This document shows positions 44,588 through 52,930 of a stretch of DNA of 64,000 nt, one piece after another; within the stretch, counting starts at the first letter, position 1, and each line of letters starts with the position of its first letter. The stretch lies in assembly GCF_024228315.1 (NCBI RefSeq), contig NZ_CP100454.1, positions 806,001 through 870,000 on the forward strand, given 5' to 3'. Source of the DNA: Halomarina pelagica. Its GTDB lineage: Archaea > Halobacteriota > Halobacteria > Halobacteriales > Haloarculaceae. The position numbers and the translations under genes were made by a program. Below the pieces are notes generated by a model that saw only the letters and a program-made list of their open reading frames with translations, was not told the DNA's origin and did no database searches.

Positions 44588-45208
44588 TGGGTGGGGTTTG
44601 TGACCGTTCGCACTTAGCGCATGCGACAGCAGCGTTTCGCGGCTGGTACTGAAATCACGTGATGGCGTGACTGAGGACTGCAAAGCCCTCGGCCCCTACG
44701 CTCGTGCGGCTCGCTGCGCGCTCACTCCGTTCGCGTGCTTAGCGGGCGAGACTCGCTCCGCTCGTCTCGCCGCCTTCCGCTCGCTCCGTCTGCTCACGGA
44801 CGGCAAAGCCGTCCGTTCGCGTGACGCGCGGAACTCCAGAGGAGTCCCGCGCTACTCGCGGAAGCATCGCCGTACTTCGCGTAGGGACCTCGCCCTTTGC
44901 GATTCCGCCAGGACCGCCCCTGCCCTCCCCCGGGTCGCGCGGCCCTCGCTCCGCTCGGGCACGCGCTCCCGGCCGCGGTACGAGGTTGTGCCGCACGATG
45001 GGCGCGTTTCGTCGACATCCGGAGGGAGGACTGACCGCGCGGGTCCTGGCGGACTGAAAGGGCGTCCCCGTGAGTGAAGCGAGCGCGAGGGCTTTCCTCC
45101 CGTTCGGGCTATCGCCACTCTCCCGGCGCTCGCTCCAGCTACCCGACTGAGGAATCCGTCACGCCGCCCCGACACGCTTTTGCGCGCCCGTCCCCGTGAT
45201 CCGTGCAC
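44588..45208. other. 621-bp spacer with palindrome-rich repeat DNA (R7)
   Basis: Between the divergent CobW and ArsA-linked genes. It contains many short palindromes such as GGACGGCAAAGCCGTCC and GCGAGACTCGCTCCGCTCGTCTCGC, plus TGCAAAGCCCTCGGCCCCTACG and a CGGACTGAAAGGGCG end. This is a different repeat type from R1-R6. I see no gene; the frames are arginine-rich. Promoters of both flanking genes lie at its ends. Confidence 0.55.
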
Positions 45209-45505
45209 ATGGAACTGTGGGAACGCATCGCGGCCTACCGCGAGGTCGTCGAGGAGTGGCTCCGCGGCCTCTACCACGGGATGATCTCCCACCCGGCCTA
45301 CGAGAAGATCGAGCAGGAGGCGGAGGACACGGAGGACGCCTTCCTGCTGGCGTGCTTCCCCGACGCCTTCGGCATCCCGAGTCCCGTCTCCTACTACACC
45401 GCCGAACTGCTCCCGTACCTCGCGACGGAGTTCGAGGCGTGGGAGCGGCGGATGTGGGACCGCGAGTCGCTGCTCGAACGCAAGGGCCACCAGTACCACT
45501 TCTGA
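45209..45505 (+). CDS. Conserved haloarchaeal protein upstream of ArsA ATPase
   Basis: A 98-residue acidic protein with aromatic residues, starting MELWERIAAYREVVEEWLRG. A GTG at 45203 would add two residues. Other features are LLACFPDAFGIPSPVSYYTA and a C-terminal LLERKGHQYHF. It is translationally coupled to the following ArsA gene by a TGATG overlap (45503-45507), so a shared role is likely. No known domain is recognised. Confidence 0.75.
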   Translation: MELWERIAAYREVVEEWLRGLYHGMISHPAYEKIEQEAEDTEDAFLLACFPDAFGIPSPVSYYTAELLPYLATEFEAWERRMWDRESLLERKGHQYHF

Positions 45506-46479
45506 TGCGCAGGTTCGTCTTCTTCGGCGGGAAGGGCGGCGTCGGCAAGACCACCGTCTCCAGCGCCTACGCGCACGCGTGCGCCGAGGCGGGCCTGGAG
45601 ACGCTCGTCGTCTCGACCGACCCGGCCCACAGCACCGCCGACGTGTTCGACCAGGCGTTCTCCGACGAACCGCGACCCGTCGAGGGGTACGACTCGCTGT
45701 CCGCCATGGAGATCGACCCCGACGAGGAGGTGACCCGCCACCTGATGGGCATCAAGCGGGCGATGGGCGACCAGGTGAGCCCGGCGATCGTCAACGAGAT
45801 CGACCGGCAGGTCGAACTCGCCCACCAGACCCCCGGCGCGCACGAGGCGGCGCTGTTCGACCGCTTCATCGACGTGATGCGAAACAGCGACGGGTACGAC
45901 CGCGTCGTCTTCGACACCTCGCCGACCGGCGGCACCCTCCGACTGCTCTCGCTGCCCGAGTACCTCGGCGGGTGGATAGACCGCCTCGTGGAGAAGCGCG
46001 AGCAGAGCATCGACCTCTTCGAGAAGGCGGCCATCGGCAACCGGGAACCGCGCCGGACGCAGGTCGGCGACCCCATCGTCGCCCGACTCCGCGAGCGCAA
46101 GGAGAACTTCGAGTTCGCGGGCGAGACGCTCCGAAACGAGGCGGCCTTCTTCCTCGTGCTCAACCCCGACGAACTCTCGATCCGGGAGACCCGCCGCGCC
46201 GTCGACAGCCTCGACGACTACGGTCTCACCGTCGCCGGCCTCGTCGTCAACCGACTCACGCCCGAACCGGAGGACCACGAGGAGGGCCGGGGAGCGCGGT
46301 TCCTCCGTCGGCGCTGCGCGACCGAGCGCGAGCGTCTCGCGGAGGTCCGGGAGTCGTTCGAGCACCCCGTCGCGGGGGTCATCGAGACGCGCGTCGCGGA
46401 GGTGAAGGGCGACTTCCTCGCGGACGTGGCCGACGAACTCGAGATCGAGGTGGCGCTCGACGGACCGCACGCGCGGTGA
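45505..46479 (+). CDS. ArsA/GET3 family ATPase
   Basis: A 324-residue deviant-Walker ATPase. The P-loop is FFGGKGGVGKTTVSSAYAHA (near residue 5-18) and the switch region is STDPAHSTADVFDQ. DTSPTGGTLRLLSLPEYL is the A-loop region. A single-domain ArsA/Get3 relative; it lacks the second ATPase half of bacterial ArsA. In archaea these proteins may target tail-anchored membrane proteins. No arsenite pump is nearby. The start ATG overlaps the upstream stop. Confidence 0.9.
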   Translation: MRRFVFFGGKGGVGKTTVSSAYAHACAEAGLETLVVSTDPAHSTADVFDQAFSDEPRPVEGYDSLSAMEIDPDEEVTRHLMGIKRAMGDQVSPAIVNEIDRQVELAHQTPGAHEAALFDRFIDVMRNSDGYDRVVFDTSPTGGTLRLLSLPEYLGGWIDRLVEKREQSIDLFEKAAIGNREPRRTQVGDPIVARLRERKENFEFAGETLRNEAAFFLVLNPDELSIRETRRAVDSLDDYGLTVAGLVVNRLTPEPEDHEEGRGARFLRRRCATERERLAEVRESFEHPVAGVIETRVAEVKGDFLADVADELEIEVALDGPHAR

Positions 46480-46514
46480 TCACCACCTCTCGAAGAGCAT
46501 CACACAGACACGTG

Positions 46515-46544
46515 ACACGTTCGGACATCGATGTCCGAACGTGT
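46515..46544. promoter_or_regulatory. 30-bp perfect palindrome upstream of cstA
   Basis: ACACGTTCGGACATC plus its exact complement GATGTCCGAACGTGT. It lies 36 nt after the ArsA stop and about 110 nt before cstA. It could be the terminator-like structure of the ArsA operon or an operator for cstA. Confidence 0.6.
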
Positions 46545-46584
46545 ACGACCGTCCCCGTCTCCCGACTGATCGTGCCCGCTCGGA

Positions 46585-46609
46585 CCTATCACCCGCGATA
46601 ATTGATAGG
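46585..46609. promoter_or_regulatory. Inverted repeat CCTATCA/TGATAGG before the cstA TATA box
   Basis: Seven-base arms CCTATCA (46585) and TGATAGG (46603) with an 11-nt spacer, ending 5 nt before TTTAAG (46615-46620), a TATA-like box about 36 nt from the cstA ATG. The location is typical of an operator or activator site. Confidence 0.45.
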
Positions 46610-46614
46610 GAAGG

Positions 46615-46620
46615 TTTAAG
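46615..46620 (+). promoter_or_regulatory. TATA-like box of cstA
   Basis: TTTAAG, about 33-38 nt before the cstA ATG at 46653, preceded by purine-rich GGAAGG that could serve as BRE. Confidence 0.45.
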
Positions 46621-46652
46621 CGTACGAGCCAGGGACCATACGAACTGATACC

Positions 46653-48476
46653 ATGGTTCAGATAATATGGCTCGTCGTCACGGTACTCGCGCTGTTCAGC
46701 GTGGGGTACCTCGGGTACTCGCGATACCTGTCGCGGTTCGTGGAACTGGACGACAGCCGCGAGACCCCGGCGCACAAGTACGAGGACGGACAGGAGTACG
46801 TCCCGGCGAAGAAGCCGGTCCTCCTCGGTCACCACTACTCGAGCATCGCGGGCGGCGCGCCCATCGTCGGCCCGATCACGGCGGCCGTCGTCTGGGGCTG
46901 GCTGCCCGCGCTGCTCTGGATCGCCGTCGGCAACCCGCTGATGGGCGCGGTCCACGACTTCACCGCGCTGTCGGCCAGCCTCCGGCACGAGGGGAAGTCC
47001 GTCGGCTACATCATCGGCGAGTACGTCGGCGAGCGGGGCAAGAACATGCTCCTCTGGTTCGCCTTCCTCACCATCATCCTCGTCGTGGCCGTGTTCGCGC
47101 TCGTCGTCGGCATCGTCTTCGACGCCTACCCGCAGGCGGCGACCGCGAGCCTGCTGTACATCGGCCTCGCGTTCGTCTTCGGGATCTACCTCTACCAGCT
47201 CGACCTGCCGTTTCTCGCGGGGACGGTCGTGTTCGTGGCGGGCGTGTTCGCCAGCGTCTGGGTCGGTATCCAGTACCCGCTCGCGATCACGCCGGCGGTC
47301 GGCGAGGCCAGCTACCCGGCGGGCACCATCGTGCTCCTCTCGGGCGCGACGCCCCTCCCGACGGTCATCAACCCCAACGTCTCGGCGTGGATCCCGATCA
47401 TCATGATCTACGCGGGGCTCGCGAGCGTTCTCCCGGTGTGGATGCTCCTCCAGCCCCGCGACTACCTCTCGTCGTTCCTGCTGTACGCGGGCGTCGGCGG
47501 CGCGCTGCTGGCGATCATCGTCGGCACGTTCTTCGGTGCCAGCCAGCCGCTCGTCATCTCCGAGAAGATCCCGGCGTTCGCCGGCTTCTGGGGGACGACC
47601 GGCGTGACGCCGCTGTTCCCGCTTCTGTTCATCACCATCGCCTGCGGGACCATCAGCGGCTTCCACTCGCTCGTCTCTTCGGGAACGACGGCGAAGCAGC
47701 TGAACCGGGAGTCCGACGCCCGGCTCATCGGCTACGGCGGCATGCTCGGCGAGGGGCTGCTCGCCGCGGTGGCGCTCTCGACGGTCGCCCTCGTCGGCAT
47801 CACCGTCGAGGGGGGCGGCATCGGCCAGGCGCTCCCCAACTTCGCCACCGGCGGGGGCGTCATCCTCACCGCCTTCGGCATCCCGCCGGAGTTCGGCGCT
47901 CCCTTCATGGGTCTCGTGCTGGTGAGCTTCCTGCTGACCTCCACCGACACCGCCGTCCGCCTCGGGCGGTACATGATGGAGGAGATCGTCGGCACGCCCG
48001 AGAGCACCGTCGAGGAGGTCGCGGTCAACCGCTACGCCAACGCGGCCATCCAGTCCGTCCCGGCGTACCTCCTCATCACCAGCGGCTCGTGGCTCACCCT
48101 CTGGCAGCTGTTCGGCGGCGCGAACCAGCTGCTCGCCGCGCTTGCGCTCCTGACGGCGACCGTCTGGCTCGCGAACTGGGACCGCAGCAAGCAGCTCGTG
48201 AGCACCGGCCTGCCGATGGCGGTGATGGTCACGATCACCATCCTCGGTCTCAGTTGGCTCGCGTTCTACACGAACGTCTACCAGAAGTTCCTCGTCGGCA
48301 ACCCCGCGGACCTGGGGCTGTTCGGCACGCTCTCCGCGTTCGTCCAGATCGCGCTCGCGCTCACTCTCATCGGCCTGGCGCTCTCGCTGGTCTACATGGG
48401 GATCGGTAACATCCGCGAGGCCCGCGAGCGGACGGGCCCGGCGGTCACCGACGGCGGCGAGTCGAGCGACGACTGA
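46653..48476 (+). CDS. cstA: Carbon starvation protein A (CstA) family transporter
   Basis: A 607-residue polytopic transporter. Typical blocks are GHHYSSIAGGAPIVGPITAAVVWGWLPALLWIAVGNPLMGAVHDF in the first third, then FFGASQPLVI, SSGTTAKQLNRESDARLIGYGGML and the C-terminal TSTDTAVRLGRYMMEE. Bacterial CstA/BtsT members import peptides or pyruvate. The GGAP motif and both long loops are intact. A palindrome-rich promoter region precedes it, suggesting control by nutrient status. Confidence 0.92.
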   Translation: MVQIIWLVVTVLALFSVGYLGYSRYLSRFVELDDSRETPAHKYEDGQEYVPAKKPVLLGHHYSSIAGGAPIVGPITAAVVWGWLPALLWIAVGNPLMGAVHDFTALSASLRHEGKSVGYIIGEYVGERGKNMLLWFAFLTIILVVAVFALVVGIVFDAYPQAATASLLYIGLAFVFGIYLYQLDLPFLAGTVVFVAGVFASVWVGIQYPLAITPAVGEASYPAGTIVLLSGATPLPTVINPNVSAWIPIIMIYAGLASVLPVWMLLQPRDYLSSFLLYAGVGGALLAIIVGTFFGASQPLVISEKIPAFAGFWGTTGVTPLFPLLFITIACGTISGFHSLVSSGTTAKQLNRESDARLIGYGGMLGEGLLAAVALSTVALVGITVEGGGIGQALPNFATGGGVILTAFGIPPEFGAPFMGLVLVSFLLTSTDTAVRLGRYMMEEIVGTPESTVEEVAVNRYANAAIQSVPAYLLITSGSWLTLWQLFGGANQLLAALALLTATVWLANWDRSKQLVSTGLPMAVMVTITILGLSWLAFYTNVYQKFLVGNPADLGLFGTLSAFVQIALALTLIGLALSLVYMGIGNIREARERTGPAVTDGGESSDD

Positions 48477-48537
48477 CCGACCGCACGCTCCTTATTCGCG
48501 CCGCGCTCGGAGAGCGGCGCGTCCGCCGCCCGTCCCC

Positions 48538-49233
48538 CTACCGTCGGAGTCGGCCGATCAGCCGGCCGACCAGGCCGGCCGGTTCGGCGTCGGTCCCGTC
48601 GGATCGCCACAGCCGGAAGGCGTGTGCCACGTCCGCGTTCGCGCTGGCCGCGATGTCCTCGCGCTCGGGGGCGACGACGAGGAGGTTCACCTCGTAGTGG
48701 CCGAAGTAGCCTAACTTGATGAGGGTGCGATCCTTGAACCCCGCGACGAACTCGCGCACGTCGCTCGGGATCTCCGGGACGAGCAGGACGAACGTGAAGT
48801 CGGTGCTGAAGTGCTCCTCGTCGGCGTCGATCCACGCCGCCGCGAGGTCGTGGCCGAGGTCGACGAGCCGTTCTACGTCGTCGCGGGTCGCTCCGGTCGC
48901 GCGCCGGGCGAACAGGTGCTCGGTCGAGCCGTGGTTCGCGTAGTTGAGCGAGGGGTGGAAGAAGTGCTTCCGGCTCTCGACGCGCATCCGCCCGTAGAGG
49001 TCGAAGCGCTCGCCCCGCACGCGGTAGTCGTCCTCGAGGTCGTAGCTGTACATCAACCCGTCCGCGACCCGATCCAGGTACTCGTCGTCCCAGTCGGGGA
49101 TCCCGAGGTCGGCGCGGGTGGGAGCCCCCCCGTCTGGTCCCCGCTCCGCGCTCGATCCGCGTTCCGGTTCCGGTTTCGATCCCACCTCGGGTTTCGCGTC
49201 CTGCTCCCGGTCGGAATCCGTGGGCGCGGTCAT
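48538..49233 (-). CDS. Conserved haloarchaeal protein, function unknown
   Basis: A 231-residue protein. The first about 40 residues are low-complexity and acidic (GSKPEPERGSSAERGPDG). The rest contains DLEDDYRVRGERFDLYGRMRVESRKHFFHPSLNY and VAHAFRLWRSDGTD. Its ATG overlaps the stop of the upstream cupin (ATGA), so they form an operon. I do not recognise a family. Convergent with cstA. Confidence 0.75.
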   Translation of the reverse strand: MTAPTDSDREQDAKPEVGSKPEPERGSSAERGPDGGAPTRADLGIPDWDDEYLDRVADGLMYSYDLEDDYRVRGERFDLYGRMRVESRKHFFHPSLNYANHGSTEHLFARRATGATRDDVERLVDLGHDLAAAWIDADEEHFSTDFTFVLLVPEIPSDVREFVAGFKDRTLIKLGYFGHYEVNLLVVAPEREDIAASANADVAHAFRLWRSDGTDAEPAGLVGRLIGRLRR

Positions 49234-49613
49234 GCCCCGTCGTCGGGATCGTAGGCGTGCACGTCGTCCCGCACCGGCGGCGCGCCGATCGCGAGCACTT
49301 CCACCGCCTCGTCGGCGTCCTCGGGGTTGTACGCCCGCTGGGGGCTGCCCGGGTCGACGGCGAACAGCGACCCGGCGGGGACGGCGAGCGTCTCCGCCGG
49401 CGTCTCGACGTGGAGCGTGCCGCTGAGGACGTAGAACGCCTCCTCCTGTTCGTCGTGGTAGTGGTAGGCGAGGGGGAGCTGTTCGCCCGGTTCGGCGTCG
49501 AACCGGTTCACGGCGACGCGTTCGAGCCCCGCCGCCGGCGAGAGGCGACGGAGCGCACACGGGCGGTCCGGTTCCGGTTCGAGGTCGTCCGCACTGACGA
49601 GGCGGTAGCCCAT
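49230..49613 (-). CDS. Cupin protein (operon with 231-residue unknown)
   Basis: A 127-residue cupin. Motif 1 is PLAYHYHDEQEEAFYVLSGTLH (metal-binding His and Glu near 48-57) and motif 2 is PAGSLFAVDPGSPQRAYNP. The second motif lacks the usual His, so the metal site may be incomplete. It starts the minus-strand operon with the 231-residue unknown protein. Substrate unknown. Its promoter region is shared with the divergent sensor gene. Confidence 0.82.
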   Translation of the reverse strand: MGYRLVSADDLEPEPDRPCALRRLSPAAGLERVAVNRFDAEPGEQLPLAYHYHDEQEEAFYVLSGTLHVETPAETLAVPAGSLFAVDPGSPQRAYNPEDADEAVEVLAIGAPPVRDDVHAYDPDDGA

Positions 49614-49744
49614 ACGCGTAGACGAGAGAAGCGAGCGGATAACAGTTACCCCCCGGCGGGCGGTCGTCTCTCGCCGTCCCGGTGGCGCGTGTTCCACCGG
49701 CTGAGCACAAAGTTCATGTCGGTGTGATAATTACGAGTTCGTGA

Positions 49745-52700
49745 ATGAGCCATCGGTCGTCCGGTACCGACGGCCCGCTGCGGATCCTCTACGCGAACGC
49801 CGACGCGACGTTCGCGGCCCGCGTCGAGGCGTCGGTTCGACGCGTCGACGAGGACGTCCGGTTCGTTCGCGTCGACTCGGCGGATGCGGGGCTCGCGACG
49901 CTCGACGACGGACGGATCGACTGTGTCGTGGGATCCGATCGGCTGGCCGACTGCGACGGCGTGGCGTTCCTCCGGCGTGTCCGCGAGCGCGACCCGGAGG
50001 TCCCGTTCGTGTTGTTCCCGAAACGGGGGAGCGAGGAACTCGCGAGCGCGGCCATCGCCGCCGGTGTCTCCGGCTACGTCCCCGCCGGCGACGAGGACTC
50101 CTTCGATCTCCTGGTTCGCCGCGTACGGGCGCTGACGACGGCGTCGGGCGACGACGACCGAACCGCGCGGAACGGCGGGCGATTCGATCGGGCGCTCTCG
50201 CGCACCACCGACGGGGTGTACGCGCTCGACCCCGACTGGCGGATCACCCTCTGGAACGACCGTATCGTGGAGCGGACGGGTCGCCCCGCCGAGGAGGTGA
50301 TCGGGGAGAACGTCTGGGAGGAGTTTCCGAGCGTCGCCGGCACCGAACTGGAGTCGCGCTACCGGGCGGCGATGGAGCGCGGCGAGCCGACGACGTTCGA
50401 GCAGTACATCGGCGGTCCGTACGACTACTGGGCGGAGATCCGGGCCTTCCCGGACGAGTCGGGGCTGTTGATCTACTCCCGGGACATCACCGAGCGCAAG
50501 CGGCGGGAGCACCGACTCCAGCGGTACGAGACCATCGTCCAGGGTATCCGCGACCCGACGGTCGTCGTCGACGAGCGCGCCCGGGTTCGCTTCGCCAACC
50601 GCGCCGCCGCGCTCCACCTGGACAGTGACCACGACGACGTCGTCGGGGCCTCGCTCGTCGCGTTCGTCCGTCGGGTGGCCGACGAGGAGACCGCGGAGCG
50701 GATCGAAACCGCGCTCCGACGGACGCTCTCGTCGGAGCGGACCGCCGGCGACGCGGGCGGCTTCTACGAGGAGCAGGTGTCTGCCGAACTCTCGCTCCCC
50801 CGCGGGACGGTCCACGCCGACTTCCGCTTCGCGCCGTTCTCGGTCGACGGGGCCCCCCGTGCCCTCATCGTCGTCCGGGACGTGAGCGAACGCGAGCGGG
50901 CCCAGCGGAGCCTTCGCCGCGAGCGGGAGTTCCTCCGAACGTTCCACCGGATCACGACCGACGCCGACCGCGAGTTCGACGAACAGATCGACGCCCTGCT
51001 GGAGCTGGGATGCGTACAGTTCGGGTTCGACAGGGGCGTCCTCTCCCGGATCGAGGGGGGTCGATACGAGGTGCGGGCCGTCCACGGGTCCCGCGGCGAC
51101 GTCACGGCCGGGGCGACGTTCGACGTCGAGGACACCTACTGTCGACGCGTCGTCGCGACCGACGGGCCGAAGTGGTTCACGGACGCGGACGAGGTGGCGG
51201 TGATCGACTGGTTCACGAGCGCGGACGAGGTGGTGATGGGCGGCCCCTCCGTCCACCGGGCGTTCGATCTCAAGTCGTACCTCGGCGTTCCCGTCCGCCT
51301 CGGCGGCGAGTGCTACGGGACGCTCAGCTTCTCCAGCCCGTCGCCTCGGTCGGTCCCGATCGACGAGGACGAGGTGACGCGCGCGCAGCTGGTAGCCGAG
51401 TGGCTCGGCCGGGAACTGGCGCGAAAGCGCGCCGAACGGGACCTGCGGCGGACGAACAGCCGCCTCGAACGGCTCATCGAGACGACCCCGCTCGCCGTGA
51501 TGGTCGTCGACGGCGACGGCATCGTGACCCTCTGGAACCGCGGTGCCGAGGAGCTGTTCGGCTGGCGGAAGGACGAGGTGATCGGCGAGTTCAGTCCGCT
51601 CGTGCCGGCGGAGAAGCTCGACGAATTCGCCGACCACCGACGGGAGGTCGCCGCGGGCAAACAGCACCGGGATCGGGAGATCGAGCGCCGGACGAAGGAC
51701 GGCGAGACGCTCGATCTGCTCCTCTCGACGGCTCCCTTCCACGGCCCCGACGGCGACGAGGGGGTGCTCGCGGTGTTGACCGACATCACCGATCGCAAAC
51801 GGTTCGAGCGCCGCCTGCGCGCGCTCCAGGAGACGGCGCGGCGGCTGAACGTCGCGTCGGACGCGGCGGCCATCGCCCGCCTCGCCGTCGAGGCCGCGGC
51901 CGACGTCCTCGACCTCGACAACTCGGGGTTCTGGCGGTACGACGAGCGCGCGGACGCGCTCGTCCCGGACGCGGTGACCGACGCCGCGAGCGCGTCCGTC
52001 GAGACGGTCCCCGCGTTCGAACGGAACGAGGGTCTCGCGTGGACGGCGTTCGAGTCGGGCGAGTTCGCGCTCTACGACGACGTCTCGACGGTCGAGGGGC
52101 GGTACAACGAATCGACCGCGTTCTGCGCCGAGATCATCGTACCGGTCGGGGAGTACGGCGTGATGTGTACCGGCGATACCGTCCCGAACGGGTTCGACGA
52201 GACCGACGTCGAACTGTTCCGGATCCTCGCCGCGGCCACCGAGGCGGCGCTGATCCGGGCGGATCGTGAGGCCGAACTCCGCCGGCAGAACGAGCGCCTC
52301 GACGAGTTCGCGAGCGTCGTCGCCCACGACCTCAGAAACCCCCTGTCGGTCGCGGTCGGGTACCTCGACATCGCCCTCGAGACGGGCGAGGAGACGCACT
52401 TCGACCGCGTCGAGGCGGCGTTACACCGGATGTCGACGCTCATCGAGGACGTCCTGACGCTGGCGCGGGGTGCCGAGACGGTCGCGGACGCGACCACGGT
52501 CGACCTCGAGCCGGTCGCCCGCGAGGCCTGGGACGCCGTCGGCCCGCCGGACGGTGTCGACCGGCTGGCGGTCGAGGGCGAACTCGGGAGCGTGCGCGGC
52601 GACGCCGGTCGGCTCTCACAGCTGTTCGGGAACCTGTTCCGGAACGCGGTCGAGCACGGCGAGGCGTGCTGGGCCTACCTGGACGAGCACCGCGCCGATC

Positions 52701-52930
52701 CGCCGGCGCTCGTCGTCCTCGACGTCATGATGCCGGGGCTCAACGGCTTTCGCGTGCTGCAGCGCATCGAGGCCGACGCGGACTTCGATCGCCTGCCGGT
52801 CGTCATGTTGACCTCCCGAGGGCAGGAAGACGACGTCGTTCGCGCGCTCGAGAGCGGCGCGACGGACTACGTGACGAAGCCCTTCGCGCCGAGCGAACTC
52901 CTCGCGCGCATCGAGCGGATACTCGGATGA
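49745..52930 (+). CDS. Multi-domain sensor: histidine kinase missing its ATPase half, fused to a receiver
   Basis: The 1061-residue protein starts with a degenerate receiver (about 10-125; its acidic pair and acceptor Asp are not in the normal places). Then come two PAS domains (about 145-385), a GAF-like region (about 395-555), a third PAS (about 560-680), a second GAF (about 685-840) and HisKA with AHDLRNPLSVAV at about 858. The catalytic domain stops right after the N-box (LFGNLFRNAVEHG) and the sequence enters EACWAYLDEH...VVLDVMMPGLNGF, the middle of a receiver. The DxGxG boxes are missing, so it cannot phosphorylate as built. It opens an operon by ATGA overlap. Confidence 0.85.
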   Translation: MSHRSSGTDGPLRILYANADATFAARVEASVRRVDEDVRFVRVDSADAGLATLDDGRIDCVVGSDRLADCDGVAFLRRVRERDPEVPFVLFPKRGSEELASAAIAAGVSGYVPAGDEDSFDLLVRRVRALTTASGDDDRTARNGGRFDRALSRTTDGVYALDPDWRITLWNDRIVERTGRPAEEVIGENVWEEFPSVAGTELESRYRAAMERGEPTTFEQYIGGPYDYWAEIRAFPDESGLLIYSRDITERKRREHRLQRYETIVQGIRDPTVVVDERARVRFANRAAALHLDSDHDDVVGASLVAFVRRVADEETAERIETALRRTLSSERTAGDAGGFYEEQVSAELSLPRGTVHADFRFAPFSVDGAPRALIVVRDVSERERAQRSLRREREFLRTFHRITTDADREFDEQIDALLELGCVQFGFDRGVLSRIEGGRYEVRAVHGSRGDVTAGATFDVEDTYCRRVVATDGPKWFTDADEVAVIDWFTSADEVVMGGPSVHRAFDLKSYLGVPVRLGGECYGTLSFSSPSPRSVPIDEDEVTRAQLVAEWLGRELARKRAERDLRRTNSRLERLIETTPLAVMVVDGDGIVTLWNRGAEELFGWRKDEVIGEFSPLVPAEKLDEFADHRREVAAGKQHRDREIERRTKDGETLDLLLSTAPFHGPDGDEGVLAVLTDITDRKRFERRLRALQETARRLNVASDAAAIARLAVEAAADVLDLDNSGFWRYDERADALVPDAVTDAASASVETVPAFERNEGLAWTAFESGEFALYDDVSTVEGRYNESTAFCAEIIVPVGEYGVMCTGDTVPNGFDETDVELFRILAAATEAALIRADREAELRRQNERLDEFASVVAHDLRNPLSVAVGYLDIALETGEETHFDRVEAALHRMSTLIEDVLTLARGAETVADATTVDLEPVAREAWDAVGPPDGVDRLAVEGELGSVRGDAGRLSQLFGNLFRNAVEHGEACWAYLDEHRADPPALVVLDVMMPGLNGFRVLQRIEADADFDRLPVVMLTSRGQEDDVVRALESGATDYVTKPFAPSELLARIERILG
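52650..52672 (+). other. Junction between kinase N-box and truncated receiver
   Basis: Reading through GAGCACGGCGAGGCGTGC, the N-box ends as NAVEHG and the receiver resumes as EACWAYLDEH. A full receiver would have about 45 more residues, with two acidic residues, before this point. The reading frame is kept through the join, so a deletion of unknown length between two adjacent genes, or an assembly error, is likely. Confidence 0.7.
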
